A DNA stretch of 64,000 nt from Methylotetracoccus oryzae. GTDB lineage: Bacteria > Pseudomonadota > Gammaproteobacteria > Methylococcales > Methylococcaceae. Both the position numbers and the translations under genes were made by a program. The DNA is taken from positions 1 through 64,000 of the forward strand of contig NZ_SRSH01000003.1 of assembly GCF_006175985.1 (NCBI RefSeq), read 5' to 3'. Below the pieces are notes generated by a model that made no database searches, had not been told where the DNA came from, and was given only the letters and a program-made list of their open reading frames with translations. Below, one piece after another: positions 17,348 through 25,833 of the stretch (the first letter of the stretch is position 1; each line of letters opens with the position of its first letter).

Positions 17348-19185
17348 TCATTCCACCGACACCGCACCCAGCAGGGTGGCGACGAGAAATCCCATCAGCG
17401 TGGAAATTCCGACGATGCCACCGCCCTTGTGAAATGCCTCCGGCAGCAAGGTTTCGGCCACCACGGTCAACATCGCCCCGGCAGCGATGCCCTCGATGAA
17501 CGAAAACGAGCCCGGGCTGGCCTCGCCCAGCGCCACGGCGCCCAGGAACGCCGATGTGGCGGCGATCAGCACCATGCCGCCCCACATGCCGATGACCTTG
17601 GCGGTGGCCATGCCCTGCTCGCGCATGCCCACCGCGCTGGACAGGGCCTCGGGAAAGTTGGACACGAAGACTCCGCCGATCAGCGAAAAGCCGATCGTCG
17701 ACTCGTGCAGAATGCTGGCACCGATCACCAGCGACTCGGGGATGCCATCCAACAGCAGGCCGAGGAAGATCGCCATCGCCACATTCTGATGGCTGGCCGC
17801 GTCGCGCTTCAGCTCGGTCAGGGACGTATAAAGGGCTTCCTTTTCCACGCCCTTGACGGCGCGTTCCATCCAGCGCACCGCGCGATCGCTTTCCAGTCGC
17901 TGGCGTGTCGTCAGATAGGTCCGCGTCCGTTCGTCGCCCAACACGCGGGCCAGCGCCAGCCGGAGGTCGGCATCGCGCTCCAGCAACACCTCGAAATCCT
18001 TCCGCCGCAACGCATAGAACTCGGATTCCTCCAGCGCCATCGCGGTCATGGTATGCGTGCCATTGGTGACGAAGGCATCGGCCCCGAAGGCCTCGCCCCC
18101 GACGACGCGCATCGAGTGTCCGGACGCATCGTGCGGGTCGATCAGCGCGACCGACCCGCGGCTGAGGATGTACATCCGGTCCGCGGGCTGTCCGGCACGA
18201 AAGAAGGTAAACCCGGCCGCCGCCTCGCGTGGCACCAGCAGTCGGGCAATTGCGGCCACCGAAGCGTCGGGCAGACCGTCAAAGACCCGGACCCGGCGGA
18301 CGCCGCGCAGCGTGGCCTCGGCATCGGCGATCCGGCGCGGGGGCGATACCGGCGGGTCATAGCGGCCAAACCGCTCCAGATGCTCAGCAGCGTCTGCCAG
18401 CCAGGCCGCGATCTGGTCTTCCGACAAGTCATAGCGCTCGGCCAGGTAACGCCGCGTCTCCGCGCTACCAACCGCTCACGCAGGTTCCGCCGCATTTGTG
18501 GCGAGGATTCGATGAGTTCCAGGTAGCCTTCGCGCGGCAGGACCAGAAGCCGAACCTCGGTCACCGCGATGGCCTCGGTGGCTCGCGGCATTCCGGTCAG
18601 AAAGCTCATCCGGCCGAAGACGTCATGCACGCCGAGGCGCTCGAACGGTCGATAGCCTTGGGTGGGATCGAGTAGCTCGATTTCGCCCCGCTCGATCAGG
18701 TACAGATTGCCGGCCGGATCGCTGGCGCGATAGATGTGCATGCCCGCGGGGTAGTCACGCACGACCATGATGTCCAGCAATTGATCGAGACTCTCGTCGG
18801 GAAGGTCGGCGGCGATCTCCAGCCGCCTGAGGTTCGTCAGGGTCGCGCGCAAGCGCTCCTCGCCCCGACTTTTCCAGTAGCGGGCCGCGGTGGCCGGTTT
18901 GCGCAGGTAACCGCCGCGTCGATTGAGCAGATGATCCAGTCCCTTGAACAGGCAACCGCCGGCCAGGGCGCCGGCGCTGAAGATTCCGACGTGACCTTCG
19001 GACAACGCCGGCGCGAGCAATTCGATCGCGAGGGCGGCGAACAGCGCTCCACCGCCGAATGCCATGAAAAAGGCGAGGGTGCGCGGGTCCGGTCGCCAGA
19101 CCTGCGCGACCATCGCGCCCAAGGGGAGCGAGGCGGCCGCCAGGGCGCCAAACAGCGGGGCGGAAACCAGTGGGTTATCGAACAT
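17348..19185 (-). pseudogene. ZIP-family metal transporter with two inserted cyclic-nucleotide-binding domains, split by a -1 frameshift
   Basis: Two overlapping frames make one protein of about 612 residues. Frame A (from ATG 19185) has three ZIP helices (PLVSAPLFGALAAASLPLGA, FFMAFGGGALFAALAIELL, GIFSAGALAGGCLFKGLDHL) and then a CRP-like domain (GNLYLIERGEIELLDP, FGRMSFLTGMPR). Frame B (to 17348) continues with a second CRP-like domain (DRMYILSRGSVALIDPHDA) and the ZIP metal helices HQNVAMAIFLGLLLDGIPES and NFPEALSSAVGM. Frame B opens after a TGA at 18478-18476, and frame A loses sense soon after, so the shift lies at about 18478-18460. One missing base restores the frame; no slippery heptamer is evident. 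It may be a sequencing error, a recent mutation or, less likely, recoding. ZIPs import Zn2+/Fe2+. Confidence 0.75.
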
Positions 19186-19337
19186 CACACGACCGAGTGT
19201 GCGGCGCGGGGGATTCGGGCGACGACGCTCACGCACCCGGCGCGAGGCCCGGTGCGCCAGGCGGCGCGAGCGGAGCCCCGACGCTGCACCGGTCAGTCGG
19301 ACCCTGGCTGGCGCGACCGACGAGGCGGCCCGGCGAG

Positions 19338-20405
19338 CTAATGAATCGATGCGACTGCGGAGCGGGAAAGACGCAGGAGTTCGTCCGGCAGCGGCAGAAA
19401 GCCGAGTTCGCGGCTATGGGTCTGGCCCTCGGTGAGGCCCCAGGTCACGAAGTCCTTCACCGCGTCGGCACGACCGGCGCCGTCGTAGCGCGGATACAAC
19501 AACAACCAGCTCAGCGTGACGATCGGGTAAGCCTCCTCGCCCTTGGGATCGGGCAGGAACAGCCGCAGGTTGGCCGGCATCGCGCTCAGATTGTTCTTCA
19601 GCGCGGCCTGTCCGCTGGTTTCGGCCGGCGCCACGAACTGTCCGGCAGCATTCTCGAGCAGCGCCATGGCGAGGCCCAGTCGGCGGGCCTGGCCATATTC
19701 GACATAGCCGATCGCGCCGACGCTGAGCCTGATGCGGGCCGAGACGCCTTCATTGCCCGGCGCCGCCATCGCATTGCCGGGCCAGTCGACGATCTTGCCG
19801 ACGCCAGGTCCCCGGTCACGCCAGTCGTTGCTGATCGCGCTCAGGTGGTTGGTGAACGCGTAAGTCGTGCCGCTGCTGTCCCGGCGCACGACCCGCACGA
19901 TATCGCGTTTCGGCAAGGTCAGTCCCGGGTTGCTGGCCGCGATGCGAGGGTCGTCCCAGCGCTTTATCCTGCCGAGCAGCATGTCGACGTAGACATCGCG
20001 CTTCAACTTCAGCGGTTCGGTGATGCCGGGGAGATTGTAGGCCAGCGCAATCAAGCCTGCCGTCGCGGGAATCATCTTGACACCCTCGCCCGCCGCCGCC
20101 AGTTGCTCGTCGTTGAGGGCCGCGTCGCTGGCGCCAAAATCCACCGCGTGCGCCAGGAACCGCTGGATGCCCTCGCCGCTCCCGATCGCATCGTACTTGA
20201 TCTGGACCTGCGGGCGCTCGTCGGAATAGACCTTGATCCAGCGTTTGTACAACGGGGCGGGGAAGGTGGCCCCGGCGCCCTGCAACAGCAGCATTTGGCC
20301 ACTGCTACCGATGTCCGCGGAGACCGCGGCCGTCCAGAACAGCAGCGCGCTGACGCAACATGCGGCGGAAACCCGCAGGCTGGCTGCGGAGACGAGGAGT
20401 TTCAT
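19338..20405 (-). CDS. pstS: Second PstS-like phosphate-binding protein
   Basis: The protein is 355 residues with a signal peptide (MKLLVSAASLRVSAACCVSA, cleavage near SADIG). The core follows PstS: LQGAGATFPAPLYKRWI, IGSGEGIQRFLAHAVDFGASD and RRDSSGTTYAFTNHLSAIS carry the residues that hydrogen-bond phosphate. It lies 11 bp after pstB, so it is the last gene of the pst operon and a paralogue of the first pstS. LYNLPG-type strands and the C-terminal GFLPLPDELLR are conserved. Differences in the first loop (LLLQGAGATF against LTGSGASF) could mean altered affinity or another oxyanion. It is periplasmic. Confidence 0.85.
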   Translation of the reverse strand: MKLLVSAASLRVSAACCVSALLFWTAAVSADIGSSGQMLLLQGAGATFPAPLYKRWIKVYSDERPQVQIKYDAIGSGEGIQRFLAHAVDFGASDAALNDEQLAAAGEGVKMIPATAGLIALAYNLPGITEPLKLKRDVYVDMLLGRIKRWDDPRIAASNPGLTLPKRDIVRVVRRDSSGTTYAFTNHLSAISNDWRDRGPGVGKIVDWPGNAMAAPGNEGVSARIRLSVGAIGYVEYGQARRLGLAMALLENAAGQFVAPAETSGQAALKNNLSAMPANLRLFLPDPKGEEAYPIVTLSWLLLYPRYDGAGRADAVKDFVTWGLTEGQTHSRELGFLPLPDELLRLSRSAVASIH

Positions 20406-20416
20406 GACGGCGCTCC

Positions 20417-21238
20417 CTAGCTGAATTCGCCGCTGATGTATTGCTTGGTCAGCTCTTCCCGGGGGTCCTCGAAGATCTGCCGGGTGTCGCCGAGTTCAAC
20501 GAGATAGCCGGTGCGCCCGCCTTTCGAGATGTCCACGGAGAAGAAGGCCGTCTTGTCGGCCACACGCGTCGCCTGCTGCATGTTGTGCGTGACCAGGGCG
20601 ATCGTGTACTTCGTCTTCAGTTCGAGCATCAATTCCTCGATCTTGCGCGTGGCGATCGGGTCCAGTGCCGAGCAGGGCTCGTCCATCAGGACTACCGACG
20701 GCTCGGTGGCGATCGCGCGGGCGATGCACAGCCGCTGTTGCTGGCCGCCGGACAGCGACAGGCCACTGTTCTTGAGCTTGTCCTTGACTTCGTCCCAGAT
20801 GGCGGCCTTGCGCAGCGCCTTTTCGACGCGTTCGTCCATGTCGCCTTTGAAGCGGTTGAGCTTCAGGCCGAACGCGACATTGTCGTAGATGCTCATCGCG
20901 AATGGGTTCGGCTGCTGGAATACCATGCCGATGTAGCGCCGAACGACGACCGGGTCGACATTGGCGCCGTAGACGTCCTGGCCGTGAAAGTGCACGTGCC
21001 CGTCGAAGCGAAAGCCGCGAACCAGGTCGTTCATCCGGTTCAGGCTGCGCAGCACGGTGCTCTTGCCGCAGCCGGAGGGCCCGATGAAGCCGGTGATCTG
21101 GCCCTTCTGGATCGGTACGTGGCTGTCCCGAACGGCGAGGAAATCCCCGTAGAAAATCTTGTCCAGCCGGCAATCGATGACGACTCCGGCAGCGGGCGAA
21201 CCCATGGGGTTCAGGGCGTTAGCCAATACGGCGCTCAT
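20417..21238 (-). CDS. pstB: Phosphate ABC transporter ATP-binding protein
   Basis: The protein is 273 residues. Walker A is GPSGCGKST (residues 53-61), the ABC signature is [16 protein letters not shown] near residue 161, and Walker B is [33 protein letters not shown] and [12 protein letters not shown] are typical of PstB. The protein energises high-affinity phosphate import with PstC and PstA. It starts 17 bp after pstA and ends 11 bp before the second pstS. No phoU follows in this window; that repressor subunit often comes next. Confidence 0.95.
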   Translation of the reverse strand: MSAVLANALNPMGSPAAGVVIDCRLDKIFYGDFLAVRDSHVPIQKGQITGFIGPSGCGKSTVLRSLNRMNDLVRGFRFDGHVHFHGQDVYGANVDPVVVRRYIGMVFQQPNPFAMSIYDNVAFGLKLNRFKGDMDERVEKALRKAAIWDEVKDKLKNSGLSLSGGQQQRLCIARAIATEPSVVLMDEPCSALDPIATRKIEELMLELKTKYTIALVTHNMQQATRVADKTAFFSVDISKGGRTGYLVELGDTRQIFEDPREELTKQYISGEFS

Positions 21239-21255
21239 ATGGAAACCTCTTTTGC

Positions 21256-22167
21256 CTAAGCTTTGCTCTGGCCGAACACGCGGCTCACGATATTGAAGAT
21301 CAGGACGAACATCACCAGGACCAGCGAGGCCGCCCAGGCCAGTTCGATCTGGTTGTCGAAGGGCATGCCGGAAAAGTTGTAGATCAGCACCGACAGCGAC
21401 GCGATCGGCGCCATCAGGTGCATCTCACCCTCTTCCAGGAGCCAGAAATTGCTGAACAGGGCCGTGAACAGCAGCGGGGCCGTTTCGCCGGCGGCGCGCG
21501 CAATCGCCAGCATCACGCCGGTCAGGATCCCGGGCAGCGCGGTCGGCAGAACGACTTTCATGATCACCTGAGTCCGCGTGCAACCCATTCCGTAGGCGGC
21601 ATCCTTCATCTTCTGCGTGACCATCTTCATGGCTTCCTCGGCGGTCAGCACGACCGTCGGCAGCATTAGCAGTGCCAGTGCGACACCGCCGGCCGGCGCG
21701 GAGTAGGTGCCGGTGGTCAGCACGACCAGCGCGTAGGCGAACACACCCGCCAGAATCGACGGCAAACCGGTCAGGGTCTTCGCGCAGAAGCGCGCCCAGG
21801 AGGCGAGCTTGCTGTCCGGGCCCAGTTCAGCGAGGAACACCGCTGCCAGAATCCCGAATGGAATGCTGATCAACGCACCGATGCCGACGGTCACGAAAGT
21901 GCCGACGATGGCGTTGCCGAAGCCGCCACCTTCCTCGAAGCCGGCCGGAGGCAGTTCAGTGAACAGCTCCAGGCTCAGGCGGCTGCCGCCGCGCACGATC
22001 AGCATGTACAAGACCGAGAGCAGCGGCACGCTGGCGAGCAGGGCGCAGGCCCAGGCCAGACCGCTGAGCAGCGTGCTGCGCAGCGCGCGCCCTTCGGTCA
22101 GGGAACGACCCAGATCAGGTGGCTGCCAGTCGCCGGCGCCGGAATCGAACGGATTGTTCGTACTCAT
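21256..22167 (-). CDS. pstA: Phosphate ABC transporter permease PstA
   Basis: The protein is 303 residues with about six transmembrane segments, the first being [20 protein letters not shown]. The permease EAA loop facing PstB is seen in [20 protein letters not shown], and [18 protein letters not shown] is the conserved PstA channel segment. The start at 22167 overlaps the pstC stop by 4 nt, indicating translational coupling. It forms the inner-membrane pore with PstC. Confidence 0.94.
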   Translation of the reverse strand: MSTNNPFDSGAGDWQPPDLGRSLTEGRALRSTLLSGLAWACALLASVPLLSVLYMLIVRGGSRLSLELFTELPPAGFEEGGGFGNAIVGTFVTVGIGALISIPFGILAAVFLAELGPDSKLASWARFCAKTLTGLPSILAGVFAYALVVLTTGTYSAPAGGVALALLMLPTVVLTAEEAMKMVTQKMKDAAYGMGCTRTQVIMKVVLPTALPGILTGVMLAIARAAGETAPLLFTALFSNFWLLEEGEMHLMAPIASLSVLIYNFSGMPFDNQIELAWAASLVLVMFVLIFNIVSRVFGQSKA

Positions 22168-23135
22168 CGGCCGCCTCCCGCCTGCTTGTTGGTCATCGTC
22201 ATGATGGCGGTGCCGGCCACGTTGACCGCCAGGGTGATCAGCATCAGCACCAGGGCCGCGTACATCAGTACCTTGACCTCGGTCTCACCCGCTTCCGGGA
22301 AGTTCAGCGCGAGCAGCGCGGCCAGGGTATTGGCCGGCGAAAACAGCGACAGGCTGATCTGGTTCGAATTGCCGACCAGCATCGCCAGTGCCATGGTTTC
22401 GCCCAGCGCTCGTCCGAAGCCCAGCACCAGGGCGCCGAAAATGCCGGTAGACGCGGTGGGCAGCATGACCCTCAGGATTGCTTCCCAGCGCGTCGCACCG
22501 AGACCATAAGCGGCCTCCTTGATCCGGTAAGGAACCAGGCGCAGCGCATCCTGCGACACTGCCGCAATCGTCGGCAGCACCATGATCGCCAGCACCAGCG
22601 CCGCCGGCAGCATGCCGGGTCCACTGAGGCTGGTACTGAAAAAGGGGATCATGCCGAAGGTTTCGTTGAGCCAGTTGGCCAGCGGGCGGATCGCCGGGAT
22701 AACGACGAAAATGCCCCAAAGGCCGTACACGACGCTCGGGATCGCGGCAAGCAACTCGACGATGATCCGGAAGATTGCCGCGAGCCGCGGCGGCAGGAAA
22801 TCCTGGGTCAGGAAGATCGCCATCATCACGCCGAAGAAGCCGGCGATGATCAGCGCGAGAAACGAGCTGTACAGCGTGCCCCAGATCTCGGGCAGGATGC
22901 CGAACTGATCCTTGTTGGCGTCCCAGGTCGTCGAGGTCAGGAAGCCGATGTGATAGTCCTTGATTGCCGGGATGGCTTTGCTGCCGACTTCGAGCAGCAG
23001 CGCGGCGACGACGGCCAGTATGGCCCAGGCAAAGGCCTTGGCGAGCCACTGAAAGGCCCGATCGAAGAAGTAGTCGCCTTTGGAGGGTGGCCCGGAAACC
23101 GAGTCGGCGGAGCGCGCCTGTTCGAACATGTTCAT
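22164..23135 (-). CDS. pstC: Phosphate ABC transporter permease PstC
   Basis: The protein is 323 residues from ATG 23135; ATG 23129 and TTG 23162 are alternatives and none has a strong ribosome site. AFAWAILAVVAALLLEVGSK is the first transmembrane helix. LLAAIPSVVYGLWGIFV is the PstC family signature, and KEAAYGLGATRWEAILRVML is the EAA loop contacting PstB. GFGRALGETMALAMLVGN is the conserved channel helix. The region before the first helix (about 45 residues) is cytoplasmic. The gene follows pstS by about 87 bp. Confidence 0.93.
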   Translation of the reverse strand: MNMFEQARSADSVSGPPSKGDYFFDRAFQWLAKAFAWAILAVVAALLLEVGSKAIPAIKDYHIGFLTSTTWDANKDQFGILPEIWGTLYSSFLALIIAGFFGVMMAIFLTQDFLPPRLAAIFRIIVELLAAIPSVVYGLWGIFVVIPAIRPLANWLNETFGMIPFFSTSLSGPGMLPAALVLAIMVLPTIAAVSQDALRLVPYRIKEAAYGLGATRWEAILRVMLPTASTGIFGALVLGFGRALGETMALAMLVGNSNQISLSLFSPANTLAALLALNFPEAGETEVKVLMYAALVLMLITLAVNVAGTAIMTMTNKQAGGGR

Positions 23136-23222
23136 GAGCGTTCTGTCGAGGAGAATGAACAAGTGGGAACGACGGGTGCCTTCCTGGCCGCGGCGCCGCC
23201 CCCAAAACCCATCCGGAGGGAA

Positions 23223-24251
23223 CTACTGGATATTCTTGGCGGCAGCGCGGACCAACTGCACGACGTTTTCCGGCAGCGGGATGTAACCCATCTTGCCGCT
23301 GACCTTCTGTCCCTCGGCCAAGGAGTATTCGACCATCTCGCGCAGCACTTCGGCCTTCTTGGGATTGCCGTTGTCCTTGTAAAAGATCATCCAGGTGAAC
23401 GTGGCGATCGGATAGGCCGCCGCGGCTTCGGGGTCGAGCACCCAGGCAATCAGATTGTCCGGGAACGTGGCACTGGCCAGCGTCGCTTCGCCGCCGGAAG
23501 TACCCGGCTTCACGAAGGTACCGGACTTGTTCTGCAAGCTGGCCATGGGCACCTTGGCGCCCATCGCGAAGCCGTATTCGATATAGCCGATCGCCCCCGG
23601 GGTCTGCTTGATGGTTGCGGTCACGCCGTCGTTCTTCGGTGCTGCGACGATCTTGTCGCTACCAGGCCAGTTGACCGTATTACCGGCTCCCGGGCCGGCC
23701 TTCCACTCGGCGCTTACAGCGCTCAGATGACTCGTGAACACATAGGTCGTGCCGCTGCTGTCGGCACGGCGGACCACGGTGATCGGCAGGTCGGGCAGCT
23801 TGACGCCGGGATTGGCTGCCGCCAGCTTGGGATCGTTCCAGTTCGTGATCTTGCCGAGGAAGATCGCCGGGTACACGTCACGCGGCAGTTTCAATTCCTT
23901 CGGGTTGCCGGGCAGGTTGTACGCGAGCACGATTTCACCGGCGGTCATCGGCAACAACTGCACTCCGCCCGGTACCTTGGCCATGTCCTCCGGCTTCATC
24001 GCCGAGTCACTGGCCGCAAAGTCGACCGTCTTGTTCAGGAAATCCTGCACGCCGGCGCCGCTACCTTTGGCCTGATAGTCGATGTTGACGTGCTTGTGGG
24101 CCTTGCTGAAGCTCTTGAACCAGGCGGAGTAGAGCGGGAACGGGAAACTCGCGCCGGACCCGGTCAGGCGGAATTTCTCCTCCGCCGAGGCGGTATTGGC
24201 CGAAGCCATCGTTATCGCAAGGGCGCAAGCCAGAAACGGACGGATGCTCAC
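23223..24251 (-). CDS. pstS: Phosphate-binding protein PstS (first copy)
   Basis: The protein is 342 residues using GTG 24251, which has GAGGAG about 9 nt upstream; an upstream in-frame ATG at 24287 would disrupt the signal peptide. The signal sequence is IRPFLACALAITMASANTASA. Phosphate contacts are FRLTGSGASFPFPLYSAWF, KGSGAGVQDFLNKTVDFAASD and RADSSGTTYVFTSHLSAVS. It is periplasmic and delivers phosphate to PstCA. It is the promoter-proximal gene of the operon, and a Pho-box-like sequence lies about 62 bp upstream, consistent with PhoB activation during phosphate starvation. Confidence 0.94.
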   Translation of the reverse strand: MSIRPFLACALAITMASANTASAEEKFRLTGSGASFPFPLYSAWFKSFSKAHKHVNIDYQAKGSGAGVQDFLNKTVDFAASDSAMKPEDMAKVPGGVQLLPMTAGEIVLAYNLPGNPKELKLPRDVYPAIFLGKITNWNDPKLAAANPGVKLPDLPITVVRRADSSGTTYVFTSHLSAVSAEWKAGPGAGNTVNWPGSDKIVAAPKNDGVTATIKQTPGAIGYIEYGFAMGAKVPMASLQNKSGTFVKPGTSGGEATLASATFPDNLIAWVLDPEAAAAYPIATFTWMIFYKDNGNPKKAEVLREMVEYSLAEGQKVSGKMGYIPLPENVVQLVRAAAKNIQ

Positions 24252-24312
24252 GTCAAACCACTCCTCTTCGATTGGTAAAGCCAACACATCGTCTTCACGG
24301 TAAGTCTCAAAG

Positions 24313-24330
24313 ATGACGCTTTCGTGACCG
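24313..24330 (-). promoter_or_regulatory. Candidate Pho box upstream of pstS
   Basis: On the minus strand this reads CGGTCACGAAAGCGTCAT. It compares with the PhoB consensus CTGTCAT-AAAT-CTGTCAT as two GTCA-centred half sites 11 bp apart with an A-rich spacer; about 13 of 18 positions agree by eye. It lies about 62 bp before the GTG start. A weak TACCGT, roughly 11 bp downstream of the box, could be the -10 element, as expected when PhoB replaces the -35 contact. Confidence 0.6.
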
Positions 24331-24434
24331 TCAAGAAAAAACAGGGAGCGCGCATCGGCAGCCAGGCCGTGCAGGGGCTCTCCTCTCCCGGCGGGATCCG
24401 CGATCCTGACGGCCCAGGGTGTGTCCGCAGCCGG

Positions 24435-24656
24435 TCATGAGTCGAAGAAGGACGGCGTCGATTCTCCGATCAGCCAGCCGCCGAGCGAGGCGTCGATCTG
24501 CCGCTCGGCGGTCAGCCAGTCGTCCAACGGATCGTGCCGGTCCCCGGACGCGCGGCGTTGTTCGGACAGGTAGTAGGCCGCGACTGCAATCATCCGCTGG
24601 CGCTCTTCCACGGAAATGGGTCTTGCCTTCCGTGCCAGGGTATGTAACGTCGACAT
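24435..24656 (-). CDS. Small DUF2934 protein
   Basis: The protein is 73 residues. EERQRMIAVAAYYLSEQRR followed by DPLDDWLTAERQID is the DUF2934 pattern (helix, then HDLDDWLxAExEL). These are small proteins of unknown function, common in proteobacteria. It is on the same strand as pst but on the upstream side of pstS, with its own short spacing. A longer overlapping frame (to 24774) in another register is treated as spurious. Confidence 0.7.
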   Translation of the reverse strand: MSTLHTLARKARPISVEERQRMIAVAAYYLSEQRRASGDRHDPLDDWLTAERQIDASLGGWLIGESTPSFFDS

Positions 24657-25084
24657 GGTTGCGACCCTCGCGGATCAGGAAAATCGAAACCGCCGGGAGC
24701 CACATGGACCCGCTTTTGCGCATTGCGATTGCGGGGTGGCGCTTTGCGGATAGTATTTCGTGCCATTGAGTCATGCGTGTGACGGTGCGGAACCGGGCTA
24801 CGTCGTGCCCGTCGGAGGGAGTGTTCCGAACCCTCGCACCACGGTAGAAGGTGTGGGTTCAGATCCTGGACTTCGGGCATTGCCTGTGGTGCGCGCGCCG
24901 CCGCCCGCGCGACAGCAGTTGGCGAGAGCTTGCGTCCGAGCTGTCCTCAGGGGCAGCTGCTTCGGGTCTGGCTGCCAGGACACGCACTCACCGGCTTATG
25001 GCGGTCCCCTGTTTCGAAGCGGCAGATACTGTAATAGTGGCGTGCTAGCATCGCGGGATGATGCCAGGTGGCCGCCGTTACAAC
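24657..25084. other. 428-bp gap between divergent genes with nested inverted repeats
   Basis: No protein-coding gene is supported. Between 24784 and 24860 there is a nested set of complementary segments on the plus strand: GGTGCG (24784-24789) with CGCACC (24835-24840), GAAC with GTTC inside it, and CGGGC (24794-24798) with GCCCG (24807-24811). A competing hairpin pairs GAACCC (24828-24833) with GGGTTC (24855-24860). This could be a structured leader or simply GC-rich chance pairing. The rest shows nothing I can name. It is not a tRNA, as the cloverleaf does not close. Confidence 0.3.
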
Positions 25085-25441
25085 ATGCGCGATCTCGACA
25101 AGCGTCCTGCAGCGCAACGGCGTGACGGATCGGCGAAACCTTCATCAAGCGAAGGTGATAGGCCGACGGATGGGCAAGAGGTCGCCGATGCGACTTTCGA
25201 GACCATGGCGGCTTTGCCCCGAGATGTCGGCTGGTTCCTCCTGGTTGCGGGGCTTGTCAGCGAGTTGGGTGTGCCCGGCGTTCCCCCGTTCTGGATCTTC
25301 GGGATACTCATACTGTGGCCGCGCGCGGGCGCACCCTTGGCAGCTCGCCTGGAGCGCCACGCGCCGCGGCTGTTTGCGGGATCTCTTCGGACGATTGACC
25401 GCTATGCGCGTGACCTTGAACGACGTTATCCCTCCGGGTGA
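25085..25441 (+). CDS. Small two-helix membrane protein, unknown function
   Basis: The protein is 118 residues from ATG 25085 (an upstream ATG at 25058 is possible). After a polar N-terminus of about 45 residues comes PRDVGWFLLVAGLVSELGVPGVPPFWIFGILILWP, listed here in two halves as PRDVGWFLLVAGLVSELG and VPGVPPFWIFGILILWP, which form two hydrophobic segments round a Pro/Gly turn. The C-terminus is basic (ARLERHAPRLFAG). The arrangement recalls small PGPGW-type transmembrane proteins, but I am not certain. Tandem hairpins follow its stop. Confidence 0.5.
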   Translation: MRDLDKRPAAQRRDGSAKPSSSEGDRPTDGQEVADATFETMAALPRDVGWFLLVAGLVSELGVPGVPPFWIFGILILWPRAGAPLAARLERHAPRLFAGSLRTIDRYARDLERRYPSG

Positions 25442-25833
25442 GGTTGGTTTCCGCAGGTTTCGGTCCACCCAGTTGGTGGACTCACCCGGGCATGGCTCCC
25501 ATGCCCGGGCCGATCGCCTGTGGTTCCCCTTTGCAGGGAGCCCGGAACCGCCGTCGGACTCGTTCGCGCTGAAACACTTGCTGGACCGAGCCTTCCCCAA
25601 GTGTTCGCGAGGGACGGCTTCAGACAAGGCCTTCTCCGCGGACAAGTGATTCACAAGCGTGTCACAAGCAGTGAGTACCGTGCCGATGCGTACTCGCCAC
25701 GTGCTGAGTGCGAAGGATGGGTTTCCCAGCGTTGTCATGCGTCTGGATGTGGCGCGTGCGCGGCTGCGCCAGTCGAGGCGAGGCCTGTCCGTCACCCTTT
25801 TTTCGCACTCCGACGATAGGAAAAACGAACCGC
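25442..25833. other. 392-bp gap upstream of pssA
   Basis: Apart from the two hairpins at 25463-25509 I see no gene or named element. Open frames crossing the gap have no recognisable motifs. The region just before 25834 contains TAGGA, which can serve as the pssA ribosome site. A promoter for pssA must lie here, but clear -35/-10 boxes were not found. Confidence 0.4.
25463..25509 (+). terminator. Tandem hairpins, possible terminator or REP-like structure
   Basis: Two adjacent perfect inverted repeats: GTCCACC/GGTGGAC with loop CAGTT (25463-25481), and CCCGGGCATGG/CCATGCCCGGG with loop CTC (25485-25509). They start 22 bp after the membrane-protein stop. No T-run follows, so termination would be inefficient or Rho-assisted, or the structures may stabilise mRNA. 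Confidence 0.4.

Noticed and set aside
24777-24875. Possible tRNA, because GGTTCAGATCC resembles a T-arm
   Set aside because: No acceptor, D or anticodon stems close around it; the pairings found are a different nested structure.
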